From Chloroflexota bacterium (lineage in GTDB: Bacteria; Chloroflexota; Dehalococcoidia; Dehalococcoidales; UBA2162): DNA of 36,729 nucleotides. The position numbers were made by a program, and so were the translations under genes. Positions 1 through 7,849 of the stretch are shown one piece after another (within the stretch, counting starts at the first letter, position 1; every line of letters starts with the position of its first letter). Below the pieces are notes generated by a model. The model was given only the letters and a program-made list of their open reading frames with translations, was not told where the DNA came from and searched no databases. The stretch is taken from NCBI GenBank assembly GCA_016199495.1, contig JACQGQ010000088.1, forward strand, positions 1 through 36,729, written 5' to 3'.

Positions 1-456
1 CCTGGAGATAAAGCCCCGGATTTTACCATCGAGGACTTAGAAGGCAAGCATCATCGTCTGTATGATTACCTCAATGGACAAAAGACAGTGCTGCTTTTCT
101 ACCGCGGGGAGTGGTGCCCCGTCTGCAACCTCCAGCTCCATTCCCTGCAGGAGAAGCTGGCTGAGTTTCAAAAAGAGAATGCCCAAATCCTAGCCGTGAG
201 TACTGACACACCGGAGAATAGCCAGAAGCTGATAGCCAAGCACAACCTGGGCTTCCCGGTACTGGCGGGGCTTAGCCGTGAAACCGTGGAGGCATATGAC
301 CTTTTCTTTAATGATGGAAAAGGCCATGCTGAGCCGGCTGTTTTTATACTGCGTCCTGACGGTGCCGTAGCCTACGCCAGTCTGCAAAGCGGGCCGTTGG
401 GCCGTCCCGGCAACGATGACCTGTTAAGGATAGTGAGACGAGTCCAGGCGGGGTAA
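1..456 (+). CDS. Peroxiredoxin / AhpC-TSA family redoxin, 5'-truncated by window edge
   Basis: Open frame from base 1 (PGDKAPDFTIEDLEGK...FYRGEWCPVCNLQL...FILRPDGAVAYASL); typical redoxin fold motifs. Confidence 0.9.
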   Translation, partial: PGDKAPDFTIEDLEGKHHRLYDYLNGQKTVLLFYRGEWCPVCNLQLHSLQEKLAEFQKENAQILAVSTDTPENSQKLIAKHNLGFPVLAGLSRETVEAYDLFFNDGKGHAEPAVFILRPDGAVAYASLQSGPLGRPGNDDLLRIVRRVQAG

Positions 457-488
457 GCCGGGCAAGGCGATGCGGTGATGGGGTGATA

Positions 489-547
489 AGAATCAGTATT
501 GCTCTGATTCTGGTTGAATTTAACCGCCTTTCTCATGGAAAGAAAGG
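489..547 (+). terminator. Two consecutive hairpins downstream of the peroxiredoxin, possible terminator region
   Basis: AGAATCAG(489-496)-tattgct-CTGATTCT(504-511), perfect 8 bp; CCTTTCT(527-533)-catggaa-AGAAAGG(541-547), 7 bp. Only a weak T tract follows. Confidence 0.4.
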
Positions 548-621
548 TCATTTTGGAATTGAGCCAGTCCAATGCCAAAATGTCATAATTCTGTAACATT
601 TCCCGTTACAGTTTTATGACT

Positions 622-650
622 TTGACAGACAGATACAAGTAAAGTATACT
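622..650 (+). promoter_or_regulatory. sigma70-type promoter for the DUF427/redoxin operon
   Basis: TTGACA (622-627), 17-nt spacer, TATACT (645-650), upstream of the ATG at 744. Confidence 0.7.
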
Positions 651-743
651 GCATGTCTATTTCACGATGAGGTCACAAAGGCATAATGAAGTTGGGGGCA
701 ATGATGACCGCCAAGGAGATACTATCGGGATAGAGGGGGAATT

Positions 744-1514
744 ATGAAAAGCTTCACCGCCAAAAATGGTGTGCCAATTGGCTTTGAGCCAAGCCCTAAA
801 TGGATTCGGGTGATGTTTGGCGGGGAATTTATCGCTGATAGCAAGCGAGCCCATCTCCTGCTTGCCGGCGGCCCTCCTTACTACTACTTTCCCAAGGAAG
901 ATGTGAAAATAGATTTTCTTGAACAGACAGCTCATACCGAGTATTCTCCACTCCTCGGTGAAGCTTCATTCTGGACCGTCAAGGTTGAGGACAGGGTCGC
1001 CGAGGATGCCGCCTGGAGCTATTTAGAACCCGTCTCAGAGACATTTGACCTGAGTGGCTACATATCATTCCAGTGGAACAAGATGGACGCCTGGTTTGAA
1101 GAAAGTGAAGAGGTCTATATCCACCCGCACGACCCATACAAGCGCATTGACATCCTGGAGAGCCGCCGGAGCATTCGTGTCGTGGTACTGGGCGAAACTG
1201 TCGCCGAAACTCACCATCCGATGCTCCTTTTTGAGACGGGACTACCCACCCGCTATTACTTTCCCAAGCTCGACGTGCGCCTGGAGTGGTTCGAGGCAAG
1301 CGATAAGATAACGGGTTGTGCCTACAAGGGTAAGGCACAATACTATTCGGTAAGAGTCGGCGATAGAGTTGCCCGGGACATAGCCTGGTACTATCCCTAC
1401 CCGATGACGGAGGCAGCCAAGATTGCCGGCAGGATAGCTTTTTTCAACGAGCATGTCGATGCCCTCTATGTCGATGGCGAAGAACAGGAGAAACCAAAGA
1501 CGCCGTGGTCTTAA
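744..1514 (+). CDS. Protein with two tandem DUF427 domains
   Basis: Two related halves, each with a 'YYFPK.DV...' and 'A..Y.VRVGDRVA.D.AW.Y..P' pattern typical of DUF427. Confidence 0.85.
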   Translation: MKSFTAKNGVPIGFEPSPKWIRVMFGGEFIADSKRAHLLLAGGPPYYYFPKEDVKIDFLEQTAHTEYSPLLGEASFWTVKVEDRVAEDAAWSYLEPVSETFDLSGYISFQWNKMDAWFEESEEVYIHPHDPYKRIDILESRRSIRVVVLGETVAETHHPMLLFETGLPTRYYFPKLDVRLEWFEASDKITGCAYKGKAQYYSVRVGDRVARDIAWYYPYPMTEAAKIAGRIAFFNEHVDALYVDGEEQEKPKTPWS

Positions 1515-1572
1515 TAGTTAATAATTAAATGCGGATGACAAACCACCTACGAAGAGAATAGGAGGTGAAGGC

Positions 1573-2133
1573 ATAAAAGCAAAAACACGGGCATTCTGCT
1601 TGGCAGTTGCCGCCCTGATTAGCGTTGTCTTCGTGAGTAGCTGCGCGCAACCAGCACCCCCGGCGCCGGCGCCGCTACCTGAAGAAGCAACAGTGGCGCC
1701 GGCCTGGATGGAGATAGAGCTTACCGATGTCGCTAGCGGCCAGAAATTCAGAATCAGCGACTTTAAAGGCAAGCCCATCTTGCTGGAAAGCTTTGCCGTC
1801 TGGTGCCCCACCTGCCTGGGGCAACAGAAGGAAATAAAGAAGCTGGCAGAAAATGAAGGCGAAGCCATCGTGCATATCTCACTGGATACTGACCCTAATG
1901 AGGACGCTGCCAGGATTAAAGAGCACATTGAAAGAAACGGCCTGGACTGGTACTTTGCCGTTTCACCCCGGGAGCTTACCAACGCCCTGATTGCTGAGTT
2001 TGGCTTGAGAGTGGTCAGCGCCCCTACCGCCCCGGTCGTCCTCATCTGTGCCGACCAATCCACCCGATTTCTGGGCAGGGGTATCAAGCTTGCTGATAAG
2101 CTGCTCTCGGAAATAGAGAAGGGTTGTGAGTAA
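1573..2133 (+). CDS. TlpA/thioredoxin-like redoxin lipoprotein
   Basis: FAVWCPTCLGQ active site; signal peptide with lipobox VSSC. The ORF track starts at an internal TTG (1600); the signal peptide extends to an ATA codon at 1573 just after AGGAGGTGA. Confidence 0.8.
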   Translation: MKAKTRAFCLAVAALISVVFVSSCAQPAPPAPAPLPEEATVAPAWMEIELTDVASGQKFRISDFKGKPILLESFAVWCPTCLGQQKEIKKLAENEGEAIVHISLDTDPNEDAARIKEHIERNGLDWYFAVSPRELTNALIAEFGLRVVSAPTAPVVLICADQSTRFLGRGIKLADKLLSEIEKGCE

Positions 2134-2852
2134 TGGTGCTATTGCTGGCCTTATGGGAAGCCTTCTTTCTGGGACTGGCAACCCCCCTGGGCGCCGTCTG
2201 CGTTTTACCGATTTACCCGGGCTTCCTCGTTTATCTCTCCACGCAGGTCAAGGGGTGGGAGGCAGGAAAGAAGACCATTTTCCTCTTTGGCAGCATCATT
2301 GTGACTGGCGTTATTCTATTTATGTTTTTACTGGGGCTGATATTCACCACCCTTTTCCAGGTCTCGCTTACTGGCATCGTCAATATCGTGTCCCCCATCG
2401 CCTTTACAATACTTTTTATTATCAGCCTCAGCCTCATCAGCACCAGCATTATCTCGTTTACTAGCGGGCGGTCTGTAGATATCTGGGGATTCCTACCCAA
2501 GGGTCATGCTCCGGTGATGAGTAATCCCTGGACGACGGCTTTCCTCTACGGCTTCTTCTTCGGCGCGATTGTGGCGCCCTGTAATCCGGGCTTTATCGCT
2601 ATTCTCTTTGCCCGGGCGGTAGCCACCGTAGATTTCGCCCAGAATGTACTGCGCTTCCTGCTTTTTGGTGTGGGGGTGGGGTTTCCTCTGCTGGTGCTGG
2701 CGGCTGTTTCCAGCGCCGCCACTAATGCCATCATCAATTTCCTCACCAGGTATGGCAAATGGGTCAACCTCATCGCTGGTTTGATTATGCTGGTGATTTC
2801 GCTCTACTATCTGATTCTTGTCTTCAGAGTGCACGAGAGATTATTGGGATAA
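2133..2852 (+). CDS. ccdA: CcdA/DsbD-type cytochrome c biogenesis transmembrane protein
   Basis: Six-helix hydrophobic protein with 'GAVCVLPIYPGFLVYLS' and 'GAIVAPCNPGFIAILFA' Cys motifs; overlaps the upstream stop (TAATG). Confidence 0.85.
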   Translation: MVLLLALWEAFFLGLATPLGAVCVLPIYPGFLVYLSTQVKGWEAGKKTIFLFGSIIVTGVILFMFLLGLIFTTLFQVSLTGIVNIVSPIAFTILFIISLSLISTSIISFTSGRSVDIWGFLPKGHAPVMSNPWTTAFLYGFFFGAIVAPCNPGFIAILFARAVATVDFAQNVLRFLLFGVGVGFPLLVLAAVSSAATNAIINFLTRYGKWVNLIAGLIMLVISLYYLILVFRVHERLLG

Positions 2853-2862
2853 GGAGGACGTA

Positions 2863-3882
2863 ATGAACAGGAAATTCCCTTGGCTTATCGTAAGTTTTGC
2901 TGTGGCGACATTCCTACTGACAGCCTGCCGGCCCAGCCCGGTTCCAAAAACTCCGGAAACTCCGGAGGCTCCAGGACCAGCGGCGGCACCAGCGCCGGCA
3001 GAGGAACACGAATATGAAATTAAAACGGACCCCTCGGGTGTCAAGTATATCGTGGAACGGAGCAAACTAGTCGGCGGTGGTCCCCCCAAGGATGGCATAC
3101 CATCAATAGACGAACCGAAATTTGTTTCCCTAGAGGAGGCCGACCAGTGGATAGCCGAAGATGAGCTGGTGCTAGCCATCGATTACAGGGGAGTGAAGAG
3201 AGTCTATCCGCTGCAAATACTGGTGTGGCATGAGATTGTCAACGAGGTTATCGCTGGGGACCCGCTATTGATAACCTACTGACCGCTCTGCGGCTCAGGC
3301 GTTGCCTTTGAGCGGGTGATAAACGGAGAAGCCGTGGAATTTGGTGTCTCCGGAAAACTATACAATTCAAACCTGGTTATGTATGATAGGAAAACCGATT
3401 CTTACTGGACTCAGCTTGATGGTTTAGCCATCATTGGTGAGATGGCGGGCACCAGGCTTAAGCCGGTAAATATTGACACCCTTGTCTGGCGAGACTGGAA
3501 GGCTGAGAATACGGATGCCGAAGTATTGAGCCAGGAAACCGGATTCTTTCGGCGCTATGGGGTAGACCCCTACGGCAGCTATTACGAAGATAGCCTCGTC
3601 TTCTTCCCGGTGGAAAGCAGGGACGACAGGGTGCACCCCAAGACAGTGGTCTTCGGTGTCGAATTAAACAAGAGCTACCAAGCCTATAAAGAGGACGACT
3701 TGAAGAAGCTAAGGGTAATCGAGGATACTGTCGGCGGCGTCAGTATCAGGCTGGAGAGAGACGATGCCGGCATCGTGACCGTCACCAACCTGGAGACAGG
3801 CGAGAAAATAGTCAAGGAAAGGGGCTTCTGGTTTGCCTGGTACGCTTTCCATCCGGATACCGGGTTGTATATACTTAAGTAA
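2863..3882 (+). CDS. DUF3179 domain lipoprotein, candidate selenoprotein with in-frame TGA (Sec) at codon 140 (3280-3282)
   Basis: ORFs 2818-3282 and 3316-3882 are in the same frame and separated only by TGA. Joined translation '...LLITY-U-PLCGSGVAFERVINGEAVEFGVSGKLYNSNLVMYDRKT' matches the DUF3179 core at the conserved TYCPLC position. Start ATG at 2863 after AAGGAGG; lipobox LTAC. Confidence 0.75.
3283..3315 (+). promoter_or_regulatory. Candidate bacterial SECIS element
   Basis: CCGCTC(3283-3288)/GAGCGG(3310-3315) 6-bp stem starting directly after the TGA, symmetric 3x3 internal loop (UGC/UUU), GGC(3292-3294)/GCC(3304-3306) inner stem, apical loop UCAGGCGUU with GG at +16/+17 from the UGA. 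Confidence 0.6.
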
Positions 3883-3916
3883 TCCGGCGCACTTTAAAAA
3901 TTAGAGGAGGTCAAAG

Positions 3917-4207
3917 ATGGCTAAAGCAACCTGGAACGGAACAACACTCGCCGAAAGCGATAAATACGAGGTGGTGGAGGGCAATATTTACTTCCCTCCC
4001 GATTCAGTCAAATGGGAATATTTTGACAGGGGAGACAGGGAATACACCTGTCCCTGGAAGGGCGAAGCCTGCTATCATGACATTACGGTAGAAGGCAAGA
4101 CAAATGAGAATGCCGCCTGGTCTTACCCTGAGCCGAAGCCGGCGGCAAAGAACATTAAGGGACATATTGCTTTTGAGCTTGGCAAAGGCATAAAAGTAGA
4201 GAAGTGA
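3917..4207 (+). CDS. Single-domain DUF427 protein
   Basis: MAKATWNGTTLAESDKYEVVEGNIYFPPDSV...CPWKGEACYHDITVEGK...AAWSYPEP; strong RBS GAGGAGG. Confidence 0.9.
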   Translation: MAKATWNGTTLAESDKYEVVEGNIYFPPDSVKWEYFDRGDREYTCPWKGEACYHDITVEGKTNENAAWSYPEPKPAAKNIKGHIAFELGKGIKVEK

Positions 4208-4301
4208 AGAAAGAGGAACAAGCAAAACCGAAAACGCGTTTAATAACCAGTGACACAGGTCCGGTTCCCGGGTACCTAGATTGCAAATTGGAGGTGTTAG
4301 A

Positions 4302-5651
4302 TTGGTAAGCAAATACGATTTGGTGGTCATAGGCTCAGGAAGCGCCGCAAACGTAGCGGCGTCGCAGTGCCGGGCAGCCGGGTGGACAGTCGCAGTCATC
4401 GATTTCCGCCCTTTCGGGGGCACCTGCGCCTTGAGGGGCTGTGACCCCAAAAAGGTCCTTATCGGCGCGGCTGATGCCGTGGATCAGGCGCGCCGCCTAT
4501 TCGGAAAGGGCGTCATGGCAGACGGCCTCGGTATAAAGTGGACTGATTTGATGGCATTCAAGCGCACTTTCACTGATGACATGCCCGCCATGATGGAGAG
4601 CAGCTTCACCGGGCGAGGCATTGATACGTTTCACGGGATGGCGCGGTTCACCGGGCGGAACACGATTGAGGTGGGTGATAAAGTGCTTGAAGGACGGTAC
4701 ATCCTCATTGCTTCCGGCGCAGAGCCGATGACCCTTGGCATTGATGGCGAGGAGTATCTCAAGACAAGCGAGCAGTTCCTTGAACTCGATCACCTGCCGG
4801 GCCGGATCGTCCTCGTGGGTGGTGGATTCATCGCTTTCGAGTTCGGACACCTCACCAGGCGCGCCGGTGTCGAAGTCACCATGCTGGAGCAAGCGCCTTA
4901 TGTCCTCGGCCCGTTCGACCAGGACCTGGTCGCGATGTTGCTTAAAAAATCACGGGAGATTGGCATTGACGTCAGGACGGGGACTGCTGTAACTGCCGTT
5001 GAGAAGACAGGCGAGAGCTTCATCGTTCGTGCTTCGTCTCAAGGAGAAGAACACCGTTTCGAAGCGGACATAGTGGTCCATGCCGCCGGGCGTGTGCCCG
5101 CGATTAAAGCTCTCGATCTGGACGTCGCCGGAGTGCAGCACGAGGCTGGCCGGCTTAAGCTAAGTGAATTCCTGCAGAGCGTCTCTAACTCCGCGGTGTA
5201 TGCCGCCGGTGATGCCGCCCACATGGGGCCGGCGTTGACACCGGTGGCGGGCCGCGATGGAGAAATTGCCGCCACCAACATGCTCGAAGGTAACCATGTC
5301 AGGACAGATTATACAGTCGTTCCCAGCGTGGTATTCTCGCTGCCGCCGCTTGCCTCGGTGGGCTTACGTGAGGATGAGGCAAGGAAAAAAGGACTGAACT
5401 TCCGTACCACCCATGACGACACTTCCGGTTGGTACACCAATCACCGGGTCAACGAAAACACGGCTGGGTTCAAGATCCTGGTAGAAACGGGTTCCGAGAA
5501 GATCATCGGCGCCCATCTTCTCGGTCCGCATGCTGAGGAGGTTATTAACCTTTTCGCTCTCGCCATGCGAGCAGGGATTCCAGCAAACGACCTCAAGAGG
5601 ACGGTATACGCCTACCCAACGGCGACCTCGGATATTGCCTATATGTTGTGA
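4302..5651 (+). CDS. FAD/NAD(P)-dependent pyridine nucleotide-disulfide oxidoreductase (glutathione/mercuric reductase-like)
   Basis: VVIGSGSAANVAA, GGTCALRGCDPKKVL redox motif, C-terminal dimerisation domain. TTG start at 4302 placed after GGAGG. Confidence 0.85.
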   Translation: MVSKYDLVVIGSGSAANVAASQCRAAGWTVAVIDFRPFGGTCALRGCDPKKVLIGAADAVDQARRLFGKGVMADGLGIKWTDLMAFKRTFTDDMPAMMESSFTGRGIDTFHGMARFTGRNTIEVGDKVLEGRYILIASGAEPMTLGIDGEEYLKTSEQFLELDHLPGRIVLVGGGFIAFEFGHLTRRAGVEVTMLEQAPYVLGPFDQDLVAMLLKKSREIGIDVRTGTAVTAVEKTGESFIVRASSQGEEHRFEADIVVHAAGRVPAIKALDLDVAGVQHEAGRLKLSEFLQSVSNSAVYAAGDAAHMGPALTPVAGRDGEIAATNMLEGNHVRTDYTVVPSVVFSLPPLASVGLREDEARKKGLNFRTTHDDTSGWYTNHRVNENTAGFKILVETGSEKIIGAHLLGPHAEEVINLFALAMRAGIPANDLKRTVYAYPTATSDIAYML

Positions 5652-5762
5652 TTTTACCTAAGTCGGGACCGATTACTTGTAGATGAACGTAGTTCAATAA
5701 TGAGCGCGGCAGCAACTCAGAGGGTATCCGCTAGGCCTGCCAGGCGGCGTTGTGAGAAGTAA

Positions 5763-5861
5763 ATGAGATTTGCCATGAAAGATAAGTCTAAATCGCTTTG
5801 GATTGATATCTCAGTTCCGCTAAAAGACGGGATGGTGCACTGGCTAGGAGGAATAAGATGA
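5763..5861 (+). pseudogene. 32-aa N-terminal remnant of a cyclase-family (kynurenine formamidase-like) protein
   Basis: MRFAMKDKSKSLWIDISVPLKDGMVHWLGGIR*: 'DISVPLKDGMVHW' resembles the start of the cyclase family (DIS.PL..GM..WPGD) but ends immediately; stop overlaps the transketolase start (ATGA). Confidence 0.5.
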
Positions 5862-6715
5862 AGAAAATCAAAGACACCAGAAAACTTAAGTTAATCGCCA
5901 ACAAGATAAGACAGGATATTATCAAATCTCTAACGGAAGCCGGGTCAGGACATTCGGCGGGGCCCCTGGGGATGGCTGATGTCTTGACCGCCTTATATTT
6001 CAATGTCATGGAGCATGACCCCAAGAATCCAGGGTGGGGGAAAAGAGACTACTTTGTCCTCTCGAACGGGCATATCTGTCCCGTACTCTACGCCACACTG
6101 GCCAACGCCGGATATTTTCCAGAGGCAGAACTGATGACCCTGAGGAAATTAGGCAGCCGACTGCAGGGTCATCCCCACCGGGCGGCTCTTCCCGGTCTGG
6201 AAACAACCTCCGGACCACTGGGTTCCGGTTTGTCTCAGGCAGCCGGGATGGCCTATGGCTTAAGGATGGACCAAAGACCAAACCGGGTCTTCTGTTTGAC
6301 CTCTGACGGAGAGCATAATGAAGGTAATATCTGGGAAGCGGTGCTGTTTATTGCCAAAAACAAACTCGACAATTTAACCGCCATTCTGGACAGGAACTAT
6401 ATTCAGATAGATGGCAATACCGAGGATGTCATGCCGCTCGACCCGGTTAAAGAGAAATACCTGGCATTTAACTGGAACGTCATTGAAATAGACGGAAATA
6501 ATATGGAGGAAATTCTTACCGCCTTGTCGCCAGCCAAAAGGCTTAGCGGCAAACCAGCCATGGTTATTGCCCGGAATGTTCCCGGAAAGGGGGTTTCATT
6601 TATGGAAAATAACTATGAATGGCATGGCAAACCGCCAACCCAGGAACAAGCCGAGATTGCCCTGGCTGAATTAGAATACTGGCGGGAAAAGATAGTAGCG
6701 GGAGAAGAGCAATGA
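5858..6715 (+). CDS. tktN: Transketolase N-terminal (TPP-binding) subunit
   Basis: GHSAGPLGMADVLTALYF, HPHRAALPGLETTSGPLGSGLSQAAGMA, SDGEHNEGNIWEA. Confidence 0.93.
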   Translation: MKKIKDTRKLKLIANKIRQDIIKSLTEAGSGHSAGPLGMADVLTALYFNVMEHDPKNPGWGKRDYFVLSNGHICPVLYATLANAGYFPEAELMTLRKLGSRLQGHPHRAALPGLETTSGPLGSGLSQAAGMAYGLRMDQRPNRVFCLTSDGEHNEGNIWEAVLFIAKNKLDNLTAILDRNYIQIDGNTEDVMPLDPVKEKYLAFNWNVIEIDGNNMEEILTALSPAKRLSGKPAMVIARNVPGKGVSFMENNYEWHGKPPTQEQAEIALAELEYWREKIVAGEEQ

Positions 6716-7704
6716 CAAATAAGAAGATGTACCTTATCGATGATTTGTATGGGGAAAATATCAAGCAGGCGCCAACCAGAGACGGTTATGGTAACGGCCT
6801 GGTGGCACTAGGGGAGGCCGATAGAAATGTCGTCGTTTTGTGCGCCGATTTGACCGATTCAACCAGAAGCAAATACTTCGCTGATAAATTCCCGGATAGA
6901 TTCATCGAGATTGGGGTTGCCGAGCAGAACATGGTGACGGTAGCCTCGGGATTAGCCGCCGTCGGCAAGATTCCTTTCGTCGCTTCCTACGCCACCTTTT
7001 GCCCGGGAAGATGCTGGGAGCAGATACGGACGACCATTTGCTACAACGACCGGAATGTAAAAATAGCCGGAGCTCACGCTGGTATTTCAGTGGGCCCGGA
7101 TGGCGCCACTCATCAAGCCCTGGAAGATATTGCTCTAATGAGAGCCTTGCCCAATATGGTAGTGGTCGTGCCCTGTGATGCCAACGAAGCCAAAAAAGCT
7201 ACTATCGCCGTGGGTAAAATCAAAAAGCCGGCTTATGTAAGGTTTACCCGGGAGAAAACGCCGCTGTTCACCACGGAAAAAACGCCGTTTCAATTAGGCA
7301 AAGCCGAGGTCTATCGAGATGGTAAAGATGTGACCATCATTGCTTGTGGCAGCCTGGTCTATCAGGCATTACTGGCGGCTAAAGAACTGGAAAAGGATGG
7401 AGTCGAGGCTACGGTTATCAACTGTCATACCATAAAACCACTCGATGGCAAAACCATAATGAAGGCGGTCAGGCAGACAGGCGCCGTGGTAACTGTTGAG
7501 GAGCACCAGATTACCGGCGGCCTGGGAGGCGCCGTGGCTGAGTATCTCTCCGAGAACTATCCTGTCCCCCTGAAACGAGTTGGAGTACAGGACAGGTTCG
7601 GGGAATCCGGGGCGCCAGACGAGCTATTGAAGAAATTCGGCCTAACTTATACTGATATAATGGAATCAGTGAAAAATGCCCTGAGGTTGAAAAATGAAAG
7701 GTAA
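6712..7704 (+). CDS. tktC: Transketolase C-terminal subunit
   Basis: RDGYGNGLVALGEADRNVVVLCADL, FIEIGVAEQNMVTVASGLA; overlaps the N subunit by 4 nt. Confidence 0.93.
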   Translation: MTNKKMYLIDDLYGENIKQAPTRDGYGNGLVALGEADRNVVVLCADLTDSTRSKYFADKFPDRFIEIGVAEQNMVTVASGLAAVGKIPFVASYATFCPGRCWEQIRTTICYNDRNVKIAGAHAGISVGPDGATHQALEDIALMRALPNMVVVVPCDANEAKKATIAVGKIKKPAYVRFTREKTPLFTTEKTPFQLGKAEVYRDGKDVTIIACGSLVYQALLAAKELEKDGVEATVINCHTIKPLDGKTIMKAVRQTGAVVTVEEHQITGGLGGAVAEYLSENYPVPLKRVGVQDRFGESGAPDELLKKFGLTYTDIMESVKNALRLKNER

Positions 7705-7849
7705 AATTAAAATAGAGTATAGTTATATTTGCCAAAGGTGCGGCTATAAAGCGGTGAAAATGGGCCGGCTGTCGCAATGCCCCTTATGCCAGACTTGTCC
7801 CAGATGCGGTAAGCCGATAAGAAATTGCACATGCCGAGAAGGCGAATGA
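7694..7849 (+). CDS. 51-aa Cys-rich double zinc-ribbon protein (not in the supplied ORF track)
   Basis: MKGKIKIEYSYICQRCGYKAVKMGRLSQCPLCQTCPRCGKPIRNCTCREGE*; several CxxC knuckles; overlaps tktC end and the next gene start (ATGA). Confidence 0.65.
   Translation: MKGKIKIEYSYICQRCGYKAVKMGRLSQCPLCQTCPRCGKPIRNCTCREGE

Noticed and set aside
979-1454. Antisense and alternative-frame ORFs in the track (979-1338 -, 1054-1311 +, 1242-1454 -)
   Set aside because: They lie within well-supported DUF427 coding sequence and have no recognisable domain; the same applies to most other shadow ORFs in the track.
3280-3316. Reading the DUF3179 gene as two separate genes or as a simple pseudogene
   Set aside because: Both halves share one frame, the homologous core continues across the TGA, the TGA replaces a conserved redox Cys, and a stem-loop follows. 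A TGC to TGA mutation or sequencing error remains possible but is the less favoured reading.
4255-4280. CCCGGGTACC near 4265 resembles a cloning-vector polylinker (SmaI/KpnI)
   Set aside because: Too short, and no further polylinker or vector sequence flanks it; likely chance.
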